Positions 17,139 through 26,600 of a stretch of 63,270 bases of DNA are shown in pieces. Where the stretch lies: NCBI GenBank assembly GCA_030145625.1, contig JAQYVF010000018.1:1-63270 (forward strand). Direction: 5' to 3'. A program made the position numbers and the translations under genes. Under the pieces are notes generated by a model, which ran no database searches, had not been told where the DNA came from, and was given only the letters and a program-made list of their open reading frames with translations. Every line of letters starts with the position of its first letter. Position 1 is the first letter of the stretch. Source of the stretch: Desulfocapsa sp. Its GTDB lineage: Bacteria; Desulfobacterota; Desulfobulbia; Desulfobulbales; Desulfocapsaceae.

Positions 17139-18029
17139 ATGATTGGTAAAATTATATCAGGATTCTGTTTTTTTATCCCAGGGTTGCTTTCATTTATAAC
17201 CATCGCACAAGCTGTCGACGAAAAAATCATCCCTGTTCAGGTCACTGAGCAGATATACATGATTATCGGAGAAGGTGGTAATATCGGTTTATTTTCAGGT
17301 GAGGATGGAACATTTTTGATTGATGACCAGTTCGCTCCTCTCACGGAAAAAATCATAGCAGCCATCAAGTCGGTGGGGGGAAATTACCCGAAATTTCTGA
17401 TCAACACCCATTACCACGGTGACCACACTGGCGGAAATGAGAATCTGGGCCAGAAAGGAACCTTGATTTTCTCTCATGATAACGTGCGCGAGCGCTTAAA
17501 AACAGGGTCTTTTCTCAGTGAATTCAACATGAAACGGCCAGGCGTTCCTCAGGAAGGTCTACCAGTGGTGACCTTTTCTGAGGATATCAGTTTCCATCTT
17601 AACGGTGACACCATCCGCGCCATGCATGTGCCCCACGCCCATACCGATGGCGACAGTTTCATCTATTTTAAAACCGCCAATGTGATCCATGCCGGTGATA
17701 TCTTTTTCAACGGATTCTATCCCTTTATCGATGTGAACCACGGCGGTTCCCTCAAGGGAATGATCGTGGCAGTAGACAGGATTTTATCACTGATTGATGA
17801 CAGCACGAAAATTATCGCCGGACACGGACAATTGGGAGATAAAAAACAGTTAACACGTTACCGTCAGATGCTCGCAACCGCTTATGAACGACTGAGCAAA
17901 CTTAAAGCGGAGGGTAAAACCGCACAAGAGGCGGTCGCAGCAAAGCCGCTGGCGGACCTTGAAACTACCTGGGGTAATGGTCTCTTCACCGGTGACCGCT
18001 GGATCGAAGTGATCTATTCCGGAGTCTAA
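17139..18029 (+). CDS. Secreted metallo-beta-lactamase-fold hydrolase
   Basis: This 296-residue protein has an N-terminal signal peptide (about 25 residues ending ITIAQAVD), so it is probably periplasmic. The zinc motif NTHYHGDHTGG is complete, with the further ligands HAHTDGDS and GHGQ in the expected order. The overall pattern resembles the B3-like/SoxH-like branch of the MBL superfamily, which includes many non-lactamases. AGGAGG at 17124-17129 supports ATG 17139. Without neighbours in a known pathway the substrate remains open. A MITE copy inserted 57 bp after its stop. Confidence 0.88.
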   Translation: MIGKIISGFCFFIPGLLSFITIAQAVDEKIIPVQVTEQIYMIIGEGGNIGLFSGEDGTFLIDDQFAPLTEKIIAAIKSVGGNYPKFLINTHYHGDHTGGNENLGQKGTLIFSHDNVRERLKTGSFLSEFNMKRPGVPQEGLPVVTFSEDISFHLNGDTIRAMHVPHAHTDGDSFIYFKTANVIHAGDIFFNGFYPFIDVNHGGSLKGMIVAVDRILSLIDDSTKIIAGHGQLGDKKQLTRYRQMLATAYERLSKLKAEGKTAQEAVAAKPLADLETTWGNGLFTGDRWIEVIYSGV

Positions 18030-18086
18030 GATAGATAGCACCCGCCAGAATACCGGGCCTGTAATCAGGTCCCATGAGCAACTCAA

Positions 18087-18226
18087 GGCCACCTTGCAAA
18101 ATTGCCTTTTCTCCCAAACTCTTCGTTATGAGAAAAATTTTATCCTCGGAATATCAGGTAGATGCCTGCGGTAAAATTTTTCTCATGCCTCGATTTTGAA
18201 CGAAAATTCTAATTTTTCAAGGTACC
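18087..18226 (+). mobile_element. MITE-like palindromic element, copy 2
   Basis: This 140-bp copy is flanked by perfect 5-bp duplications CTCAA (18082-18086 and 18227-18231). The central arms 18128-18142 and 18172-18186 are perfectly complementary (15 bp, 29-base loop). The outer 25-base ends are an imperfect inverted repeat (GGCCACCTTG / GGTACCTTGA). It lies between convergent genes and damages none. I take it as the best-preserved reference copy. Confidence 0.95.
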
Positions 18227-18269
18227 CTCAATTCCAAAAGGCCGTGATCTTCCCGGCCTTTCTCATTCC

Positions 18270-18542
18270 TTATTCAGCGGTCGTTGGATCAATCATTATT
18301 TCAATTTCACAAATACTGTTTGCTGGAAACTCACCTTTACAGGCATGTTCACGTATGGTTTTTTCATCAGGGGCAATGTATATACAATACACCTTATCTT
18401 CAGTAACATAGCTATGAACCCACTGAATCTGCGGTCCCATTTCGTCCAACACACCACAGGACTTTTGGGAGATACACTGCCAATCCGTTGAAGTGAGATC
18501 TGCAGCCCCGAGAATTTCTCGCTCAATGATAAATTTAGGCAT
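18270..18542 (-). CDS. DUF4242-type small protein (possible nickel-binding ferredoxin-like fold)
   Basis: This 90-residue protein begins MPKFIIEREILGAADLTSTD and contains WVHSYVTEDKVYCIYIAPDEKTIREHA, the typical body of DUF4242 proteins. Structural work on one member showed a ferredoxin-like fold able to bind nickel; function in the cell is unknown. I chose the Met at 18542 (not 18557) because that is where the family begins and GGAAGG lies about 8 bases upstream. It is a single gene with a long upstream region containing short hairpins. Confidence 0.8.
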   Translation of the reverse strand: MPKFIIEREILGAADLTSTDWQCISQKSCGVLDEMGPQIQWVHSYVTEDKVYCIYIAPDEKTIREHACKGEFPANSICEIEIMIDPTTAE

Positions 18543-19095
18543 TTCTTTTCCTTCCAAATACGTTACGGATGAGCAGACCTTGCATACAGCGTTGTCCTCT
18601 TTTCTTCATCTGCACAGCCAGTTCATAAAATCCCACCAACAGGAAAGACACACTCCACCAGCGCCCCCATAAGGATTAACCAGAGAAGAACATCACCCGC
18701 ATCCAGGTTCTTTAAAAACAGTTGCAAATTACAAGCCAAGAAAATATGTCTGCCTAGTCAACAGGTTACACAAAAGCTCCCCACGCACGTTTGGGACAAA
18801 ATGTCCTTAAAAAAACAAAAATCTTGGAATTTGCAGCTTAAACGACAGAAGAAGCCTCCCTCAAATTGAATATGGAACAAGGCTCAAAGGAGCACGGGAC
18901 AAAACGACCCGGCAACAGGAGTGGCTTGGGGCAAAACGCCCCGTGAGTTCATAGAAGGTGGAAAAAGAAGATCGCACGAAACCAAAAAGCCCTTCTCTTC
19001 GCAACACTCAAAGAGAAGAGCCGGGATATGTGGTGCTTAGTGTCACAGATGGGATACAAAAAGAACACTTCTACAGGATCAAAAGTATCCTGCAG
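18543..19095. other. 553-bp intergenic region with small hairpins
   Basis: No convincing gene. Two short inverted repeats of similar design occur: GGACA-AAA-TGTCC (18794-18806) and GGGGC-AAAAC-GCCCC (18928-18942), with a weaker relative near 18896 (CGGG-acaaaacga-CCCG). They lie 250-400 bp upstream of the leftward DUF4242 gene, a distance at which sigma-54 activators often bind, but I found no sigma-54 promoter, so the role is open. Confidence 0.45.
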
Positions 19096-20778
19096 CTATT
19101 CTTCCTCTTTCAACATTTGATGTACACACTGAACGAGTTTACTCATTATTAGCGGTTTTTGAATATACTTTTTAATGCCAATCTCAATAGCCTTTTCCTT
19201 ATCGATTTTTTCACTGTAGCCGGTGCAGAGAATAACCGGAAAATCGGGCCTGACTTGCAAAACCTCTTGGGCCAGTTTGTCTCCTGTCATGGAAGGCATT
19301 GCCATATCGGTGATGAGGAGGTCATAATGATCGGGTTCTGTTTTGAAACTTTCCAGTGCCCGAGTCGGATCGGAGAAAGTTGATATCCGATATCCGTACC
19401 TGGAAAATATCTCCTTTGCCAAACCGATAAGAACAATCTCATCATCAACAAAGAGAATATGTGTATCCTTTCCCAAAAGAGTTGAAGGAGTTTCGACGAT
19501 ACCCTGAACTGTTGCTTTACTTTCTAAGGTGGGCAGATATACATGAAATGTTGTGCCCTGGCCCAATTCACTGGAAACAGATATATAGCCTCCATGATTT
19601 TGAACAATGCCATGAACCACTGCCAACCCCAACCCTGTCCCTTCCCCAACCTTCTTGGTGGTAAAATAGGGTTCAAATATTTTTTCCCTAACCTCCTTTG
19701 CGATACCTAAGCCTGTATCGCTCACCTGCAGATGCAAATAATTCCCTTGGCTTAATTCAACTCCAAGAATCGGATCATCTGCAGCAAGCTCCAATTCTGT
19801 CAATGAAATCGTCAGAGTACCACCTGTCTCACGCATGGCATGGTAGGCATTAGTGCAGAGATTCATGACGATCTGATGAATTTGGGTGGAGTCAGACAGC
19901 ACACATTTCTTAGACGCTATATTTTGTTTGATCTCAATGGAAGTAGGTATGGAGGAGCGCAGAAGCTTTAATGCTTCATTAACGACAAGAGCTATCTGCA
20001 AAGGTGTTTTTTTCTGCTCACTCTTACGACTGAAAGCAAGAATCTGTTTGATAAGTTCTCGAGCCCTGACTGCCGCCACATAAACTCCATCCAGATCTTC
20101 TCTCAGTTCCGGATCGTCATTCTGAACCATCTGGGCCAGTTCCGTGTAGCCAAAGATCGCAGAAAGGATATTGTTAAAATCATGGGCAATGCCCCCGGCC
20201 AGGGTACCTATTGCCTCCATTTTCTGCGCCTGTACCAGTTGTTGCTGTATTTTTTCTTTCTCTTTTTCCGCCTTTTTACGCTTACTGATATTACGAGTAA
20301 CCCCAAGAATACTCGTAGATTCAGTGTCTTCGTTGTACATCAGGGAGGCAACAATTTCTACCCAGACATAAGAGCCGTCCTTGTGGAGATGCTGTAATTC
20401 CAACTCCCTGTAATATCTTTCCGTTACATCTCGATGCTTACTTTTTTCCAGCTCATCCTCTATAGTTTCAAATACTAATTTACTGGATTCCGCTGTAAAG
20501 ATGTCTTCTACACCTCTAGCCATCATTTCTTCAACTGTATAACCGCATAAATGCTCTATGGACGGACTCATATACAGATAGTTAAAATCCATATCCAACA
20601 TCCAGATAACATCGGTAATGTTTTCTGCCAGCAGACGGTAACGTTTTTCACTCTCCTCCAGTTCGGAAATTTTCTTTTGCAGCTGAGGATAATAACTTTT
20701 TTGTATAGAAGTCTTGCCTAAGCCGATCAGACTGGCAATGGCTTCATCCGCCCTGCTCTTTTTAGAGGGCTTCTTCAT
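19096..20778 (-). CDS. PAS-domain hybrid histidine kinase with C-terminal receiver (ErcS-like)
   Basis: This is a 560-residue cytoplasmic hybrid kinase. A PAS domain spans about residues 45-165 (ENITDVIWMLDMDFNYLYMS). The phosphoacceptor helix has GTLAGGIAHDFNNIL with His near residue 199. The HATPase domain ends with GTGLGLAVVHGIVQNHGGYISV, and a receiver occupies about 435-560 (ILFVDDE, LLITDMAMPSMTG, KPL). It has no membrane segment, so it senses an internal signal. Its start overlaps the end of the ErcA-like gene by 17 bp, so they are translated as a pair. The ErcA/ErcS pairing known from Pseudomonas ethanol-oxidation regulation is a plausible model, but the output here is unknown. Confidence 0.9.
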   Translation of the reverse strand: MKKPSKKSRADEAIASLIGLGKTSIQKSYYPQLQKKISELEESEKRYRLLAENITDVIWMLDMDFNYLYMSPSIEHLCGYTVEEMMARGVEDIFTAESSKLVFETIEDELEKSKHRDVTERYYRELELQHLHKDGSYVWVEIVASLMYNEDTESTSILGVTRNISKRKKAEKEKEKIQQQLVQAQKMEAIGTLAGGIAHDFNNILSAIFGYTELAQMVQNDDPELREDLDGVYVAAVRARELIKQILAFSRKSEQKKTPLQIALVVNEALKLLRSSIPTSIEIKQNIASKKCVLSDSTQIHQIVMNLCTNAYHAMRETGGTLTISLTELELAADDPILGVELSQGNYLHLQVSDTGLGIAKEVREKIFEPYFTTKKVGEGTGLGLAVVHGIVQNHGGYISVSSELGQGTTFHVYLPTLESKATVQGIVETPSTLLGKDTHILFVDDEIVLIGLAKEIFSRYGYRISTFSDPTRALESFKTEPDHYDLLITDMAMPSMTGDKLAQEVLQVRPDFPVILCTGYSEKIDKEKAIEIGIKKYIQKPLIMSKLVQCVHQMLKEEE

Positions 20779-21925
20779 AAATTACCTCAATATCTCTGCG
20801 ATTCGCTCCTCGAGGGTTGGTTAATATGCAAACGTCATTAATGGCTTTTCGTGCCAAATCTGGAATATCAGCCTTTCTAACATTTACCATTTCCAGACTT
20901 TTAGAAATCCCCAGCTCATTTCTCAGATTATTAAAGTGGTTGAATATTTGAACCTTCAAATCCTTAGGTACCATTCCCCGGGTATCTATTCCCATGGTTT
21001 CGGCAACAACCTGGAACCGTTCAGGGGCAGATTGAAAATTATAGTTAATGACATGTTCCAACAGCAATGAATTACATTCGCCATGCGGCAGATCAAGAAA
21101 CCCTCCAAGGCTATGAGACATCGCATGAACCGCACCCAGCACCGCGTTGGAAAAAGCGAGGCCCGCTTCCATACTGGCAAGCATAATATTCTCCCGCACA
21201 ATGAGATCCAAGGGATTGGCTTTTATTTTGGGCAGATTGCTGCTTAAAAGCCTCATGGCAGCCAGGGCGTGCACATCAGTCATGGTCGAACTGGTAGTCG
21301 ACACATACGCCTCTACAGCATGGACCAACGCATCCATCCCCGTGCAGGAGGTCAGATAATCATCCATCGTAGTGGTTGTTTCGGGATCTATCAGGGCTAC
21401 ATCAGGAAGAACGATTTTGCTGACTATGGAAATTTTTGTCAACTTTTCCCTATTGGCAATAATACAGAACTGGGACACATCTGCTGAGGTACCGGCAGTT
21501 GTAGGTATGAATATCATCGGCGGCAGCGGTTCCTGAATCCGATCAACACCTTCATACTCAAGGATATGTCCACCATTGGAAATAACAATACCGATACCTT
21601 TGGCACAATCCATGGGGCTACCGCCACCAACGGCAATAATAGCGTCGCATTTTTCTTCCAGGTAGAGTTGCGCCCCTTTCATGACTTCTGTTGCCCTAGG
21701 ATTCGGAGTAACACCTGAGTAGGTAACGAATTCTATCCCAGCATCAGTTAAGCTGTTTTCTACTTCCTTCGTCCATCCTGCCTTGATTACGCCATCATCA
21801 GTGACGATGATAGCCTTGTTCGTGTAAAAATTTTTACAGTACTGTCCTGCCAGATTCCGTGAGCCATTACCGAAAATTATTTCAGGAGCAACAAATTTTC
21901 TTAACTTGCTTAAAGAAGAAGACAT
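20762..21925 (-). CDS. ercA: Iron-containing alcohol dehydrogenase-like protein, ErcA type
   Basis: This is a 387-residue group III dehydrogenase. The opening LRKFVAPEIIFGNGSRNLAGQY is characteristic of the ErcA branch. Nucleotide binding is shown by AVGGGSPMDCAKG. The four metal ligands appear intact: Asp and His in TGMDALVHAVEAY, and two His in VHAMSHSLGGFLDLPHGEC. In Pseudomonas, ErcA works with sensor kinases rather than as a bulk catabolic enzyme. Here its 3' end overlaps the hybrid kinase gene by 17 bp, which supports a regulatory role (inference). A true alcohol/aldehyde oxidoreductase activity cannot be excluded. Confidence 0.82.
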   Translation of the reverse strand: MSSSLSKLRKFVAPEIIFGNGSRNLAGQYCKNFYTNKAIIVTDDGVIKAGWTKEVENSLTDAGIEFVTYSGVTPNPRATEVMKGAQLYLEEKCDAIIAVGGGSPMDCAKGIGIVISNGGHILEYEGVDRIQEPLPPMIFIPTTAGTSADVSQFCIIANREKLTKISIVSKIVLPDVALIDPETTTTMDDYLTSCTGMDALVHAVEAYVSTTSSTMTDVHALAAMRLLSSNLPKIKANPLDLIVRENIMLASMEAGLAFSNAVLGAVHAMSHSLGGFLDLPHGECNSLLLEHVINYNFQSAPERFQVVAETMGIDTRGMVPKDLKVQIFNHFNNLRNELGISKSLEMVNVRKADIPDLARKAINDVCILTNPRGANRRDIEVIYEEAL

Positions 21926-22069
21926 AACGACCTCACAACATTTTACTCTGATAATAAATCAATGACGAGACGGTACCTGACAACATCCGTTCTCTCTTTT
22001 GAGGTTAGAGGACACCATTTGGAATGTCAACCACGATTTGTTGTAACAAAATACAAGCGGGAATAGACC

Positions 22070-22327
22070 ATGGAAATTACCTGGTGCCCTCCATATCGCG
22101 AATTCCATTGGATTAAAAAACTGAAAACACAAGTATCAATCCATGACGGCCAAACAACCCATCACACCTTTAAAACGACAGGCGAAAAAGGCACCACCGA
22201 GCTGAGACAATTTATATTTGCCTTGTTGAGCATCACAAACTATCTTATGAGCAACGTGAAAAAGACAATAGTATGTGGCTCAATAAAAAGATCCCCCCTG
22301 CCTCCAAACGACTTTTCAACCAGATGA
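22070..22327 (+). CDS. Doubtful small ORF
   Basis: An 85-codon frame begins MEITWCPPYREFHWIKKL. I do not recognise it. It has no clear ribosome binding site and lies between the leftward ErcA-like gene and a rightward membrane protein. It may be a small unstable protein or chance. Listed only because it fills much of the gap. Confidence 0.2.
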   Translation: MEITWCPPYREFHWIKKLKTQVSIHDGQTTHHTFKTTGEKGTTELRQFIFALLSITNYLMSNVKKTIVCGSIKRSPLPPNDFSTR

Positions 22328-22384
22328 CCTGAACAAAACTGTCAACAGATTAATATCTGCCCCCTTCTTTATAAGGTGAGAATG

Positions 22385-22852
22385 ATGAAAATCATAACTA
22401 ATATTTTTTATCCTTTTTTTTCAATGGCAGCCCTTATGACCTTCTACCAACTGGGGAAATTTTATCTCTTGGAGGGGACCTATACAATCTGGCAGTCTCA
22501 TATCATGACAATTATATTCACTTCTTTAGTGGCGACAATTGTTTCCCTTGTCATGGTTAACAGAACGGAAAAGATTGAAAAGGACAGAAATGCACTCGAA
22601 TTGCGGGAGTCGAAACTCAAGACGCTCCAAATAACAATGTTTACCGTTCACCATATTGTGAATAACTTTCTCAATCGTCTGCTCCTCATACGAATTGAGG
22701 CTGAAGATGAAGGAACCATTTCACAGGAAACCCTGGAAAGACTTGAGGCGGATATTTCAGACGTCAGCAGAAAACTGGTGGCATTAAGTGAACTGGAACA
22801 TCCTGAGAATCAGGAAAATTTTAACAAATTCTTCCCCTCACAAAATAAATAA
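22385..22852 (+). CDS. Membrane protein with a kinase-like DHp helix but no ATPase domain
   Basis: This is a 155-residue protein with two membrane helices (about residues 7-28 and 40-58), a charged linker, then a helical segment TVHHIVNNFLNRLLLIRIEAE that resembles the phosphoacceptor helix of HDxxNxL-type histidine kinases, followed by a second helix with a DISDVSRKLVALSELE pattern. No HATPase domain follows, so it cannot autophosphorylate. It could be a histidine phosphotransfer or dimerisation partner for the neighbouring kinases (inference). ATG 22385 fits AAGGTGAG at 22373-22380; ATG 22382 and GTG 22376 are alternatives. It begins the rightward signalling set. Confidence 0.65.
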   Translation: MKIITNIFYPFFSMAALMTFYQLGKFYLLEGTYTIWQSHIMTIIFTSLVATIVSLVMVNRTEKIEKDRNALELRESKLKTLQITMFTVHHIVNNFLNRLLLIRIEAEDEGTISQETLERLEADISDVSRKLVALSELEHPENQENFNKFFPSQNK

Positions 22853-23117
22853 ATTGGACACCGGAAATATCTCCCTGATCATGGCGAGCATAAATCAATG
22901 TGGTGACCACCACAGGAATAAACTATAATAATGTAACCGACCTTATGTAATTCACCGCAGAACTTCGCACAAGAATGCCATCACCCCAAAACGACCAGAG
23001 TCCCAACAGTCAGGAATCATTCTTCTTTGACAATGGATTTTTCAATAAGCAGATTACTTTTCAACCTCAAAATGGTATAACTAAAAAGTAAGCAAACAAC
23101 ATGCAAAAAGGATAGAT

Positions 23118-23606
23118 ATGAAGTCCAGCAGGAAAGACACATGGTTGTTTCCGGCATTGGTAATATTTTTTCTCTTTCATACCCCTAATACACTCTGCCT
23201 TGCTGTGCCCTCCCCCACACCGCCGTCATATGTCGGATCACTGGCATGTGAACCATGTCACAAGACAGAATACGCAATTTTTGTCAGGTATGCCAAAAAA
23301 AGCAGATCGTATCAAAGCATAGAAAGACTGGAGAAAGGATTAACAGGGGATGATTTAAGAAAATGCTATGCCTGTCACACTACTGGTTACGGACAACCCG
23401 GAGGATTTATCAGCCTTGAAGAAACACCGCATTTAAAAAATGCCGGTTGCGAAGTCTGTCACGGACCCGGTTCGACTCATGTTCAGGATGAATCACTAGA
23501 CAGCATAATACGGCATCCGACACTCCAGCTTTGCAATACATGCCACACCTCAGAGAGAATCAAGGCCTTTCACTACAAGCCCCTCATCCATGGGGGAGGT
23601 CATTGA
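23118..23606 (+). CDS. Secreted tetraheme cytochrome c (c554-like family)
   Basis: This 162-residue protein has a signal peptide (about 30 residues) and four CxxCH heme-attachment motifs: CEPCH, CYACH, CEVCH and CNTCH. It is therefore an exported tetraheme cytochrome. The spacing, with CEVCHGPGS before the last heme, is that of the cytochrome c554/c-prime type cluster also seen in small periplasmic electron carriers. Its stop (TGA, 23604-23606) is one base before the ATG of the giant sensor kinase, so the two are translationally coupled. It may pass electrons or a ligand signal to the kinase's own heme motif (inference). Confidence 0.93.
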   Translation: MKSSRKDTWLFPALVIFFLFHTPNTLCLAVPSPTPPSYVGSLACEPCHKTEYAIFVRYAKKSRSYQSIERLEKGLTGDDLRKCYACHTTGYGQPGGFISLEETPHLKNAGCEVCHGPGSTHVQDESLDSIIRHPTLQLCNTCHTSERIKAFHYKPLIHGGGH

Positions 23607-23607
23607 C

Positions 23608-26600
23608 ATGTTAACCTTACGAATTTTTATTCGAAGGCATCGCAATCTCAGAAGCCTGCTTGCCTTAGGCGTCGCCATTATCATGGGAGTGGTCATATTT
23701 CTCTGCCTCACCAACCAGCGCGAAAAGATAAAGGAGAGGATGACCGCCTATGGCCAGGACATTAAGTCACTTGCCTATGCCGGTATCAAACATCCGATGT
23801 CAGGAGGCGACAGCGCTTCTATCAAGAAACAACTTATTGATATTGAAGATGAGTTGAAGAATGCTGAGATATTTATATTCGACTTTAATCAGCGCATTGT
23901 TTTTGCCACCCATGACGTTAATATCGGCCAGAATGTGTCGGACATTACCCACTATCAGGAAACATTGACCGCTCTGAAGTTGTTTCTCACCGAAAGTGGT
24001 GCACCACTCAGTTACATCGAGGAAGAGAAAGACGGCAAAAAATATCTGATTACCATCCACGCCATCCTGAATGACAATGAATGCCACCACTGTCACGGCT
24101 CCACAAGACAGGTGCTTGGCGGACTTCTAGTCAGGCAATCAACTGATGCAACCTATGCCGCTATTGCCACATTACGAAACCAGACCATCATTATTTCCAT
24201 TATCGGTGTCGGCGCCCTGCTCTTTCTCATTTATTTTCTCGTGGCAAGAATGGTGCACAAACCGATAACGGAACTGGTGGCCAAAGCAGAGCTACTGACC
24301 AGAGGGGATTATTCCGTTTCCGTTCCCGTCACCAGCGAAGACCCCATAGGTGTTCTTGGCAGCTCTTTCAATTCCATGGTACAGAGCATAAAGGCCCAGA
24401 TAGAATATGCCAACAGCCTGAAACACGTTATTGCCGACCCACTCATTTTCGTAGACAACGACCTTGTTATCTCCTTCATCAACGAGGCATGCACCCAGTT
24501 ACTTGGTTACAGCAAAGAAGAGACAGAAGGAATACTCACCTGTCGGGACATCTTTAAAAGCGATATCTGCAAAAATAAAATATGCGACACCACATGTCCC
24601 ATCAAACAATGTCTTGTCTCCGGTGAGCCTGTACAAGGCATCAGGACAACGATACTCGACATAAGAGGTCGTTCAATTCCCATCATGACAAGCGCAAATG
24701 CCCTGAAAGACGCTCATGGCAGTATCATCGGAGCGGTGGAAACATTCAGAGACATCTCTGTTGTCCTTGAGGGGGAGAGGCTGCACTTTGTCCAGCAAAC
24801 TGCTGAAAACGAAGAGGAACAGCGCAAATATCTTGAATCCAAAGCGGCCAACCTTCTTGCCGTCTTATCCCAGGTTTCAGACGGGAACCTTTCAGTGCGT
24901 GTTGCATATTCCGACAGCAATGAAGTCATGGGAAAAATTGGAGAACACATCAATGACACCCTGAACAACTTTGAAAAGATGTATGAACAAATCTCCTCAT
25001 TCGGTAAAAAAATGGAACTTGAGGTAGCCAGAAGGACCACAATGCTTCGTTCCAGAACCCTCCTGCTTGAGCGGGCCAACAGAGAACTCCAGGAACTGGA
25101 CAGGCTCAAATCTTCCTTTCTGGCCAATATGTCTCATGAGTTAAGAACCCCCATGAATTCCATCCTGGGATATACGGAACTCCTTCTGGACCTGGTTGAC
25201 GGTGAAATAAACAGTGAACAGGAAAGCAGTCTATTGAAGGTGGAGAATAATGCCAAGCATTTGATGCAACTGATAAATGATATCCTTGACATGTCAAAGA
25301 TCGAATCAGGAAAAATCGAGTTTGACATTCAAAAATCAGACATCAAAAAACTCTGTGAATCTTTTACCACTTTTTTTCATCCTGCCCTCCAGGCAAAAGA
25401 TCTCTTTTTAAAATTTGATTTTGCCGACGATCTTCCGCCGGTCTATATTGATGAAGAAAAGGTAAGACAAATTTTCAATAACTTAATAGCAAATGCCATT
25501 AAGTTTACCGAACAAGGCGGAATAACCATTCATGCAAAAAAATCGACACTGGGGATCGCTGCCGGTGATAAACCGCTTTTTGTTGAGATATGTGTGGAAG
25601 ACACCGGAATCGGCATTGAAAACGAGAATATGCGCACGCTTTTTGACAAATTCTCCCAAATAAATGTATCCACCACCCGGCAATATGAGGGAACCGGCCT
25701 TGGTCTCAGTATCGCCAGGGGACTCGTAGTGCTCCACAAAGGTGTTATTTGGGCGGATAGTACCTATGGCGAAGGCAGTAAATTTTGCTTTACCCTGCCG
25801 TCCCAGAAAGAAGTCATAGAAAATACTGAAGAACTCATCATAGAACTCTCTATGGCAGATACTCTTGCCGATTATTTTGATAAACCTGTTGAGACTTTTC
25901 TCAAGGAACCAAATTATGCAGGAAAACCAGTAAAATGCTGGGAATACACCCATTGCGGGCAGACGAGCTGTCCCGCATACGGCCACGAGGAGCGCCGCTG
26001 CTGGCTTATTTGCGGAGTTCATTGCAAAGGGGTTAAGGTAGCGAAGTACCCTGAAAAGGTGGAGTATTGCAAGGCATGTGAAATCATAGAAAATTTAGTG
26101 ATCGATGAGTACCAGAGCTGTGAGCAAACCGACAAAAGGAACTCTCCTTGCAACCCAAAAAAGAAAAAGACCATACTCGCCATTGACGACAACCCCGAGG
26201 TCATCGAACTGATCAGAAAAAATATAGGTACCGATTATAATGTTGTGGGGCACTTAACCGGCAAAAATGCCTTTGAGAAAGCGAAGGAAATAAACCCTGA
26301 AGTTATAACCCTGGACATCATGATGCCGGAAAAAGACGGTTGGCAGGTTCTGCAGGAGCTCAAGAAATCCCCTGAAACCCAAGATATTCCAGTGATTATC
26401 CTCTCTATCATTGATAATAAAAAAATGGGATTTAGTCTCGGCGCAACAGAATATATGGTAAAACCGATTAATAAAAAAACTCTGCTACATAAATTAAAAA
26501 ACCTGGAAAAAACAACAAATATTAAAAACATTCTACTCGTCGACAGTGACAAAGACACTGTGAACACCCTGGCTGTTTTACTGAACAAAGCAGGATACAA

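Noticed and set aside
18958-19152. 64-codon frame overlapping the 3' end of the hybrid kinase gene
   Set aside because: It runs into the kinase gene in antisense and has no recognisable product.
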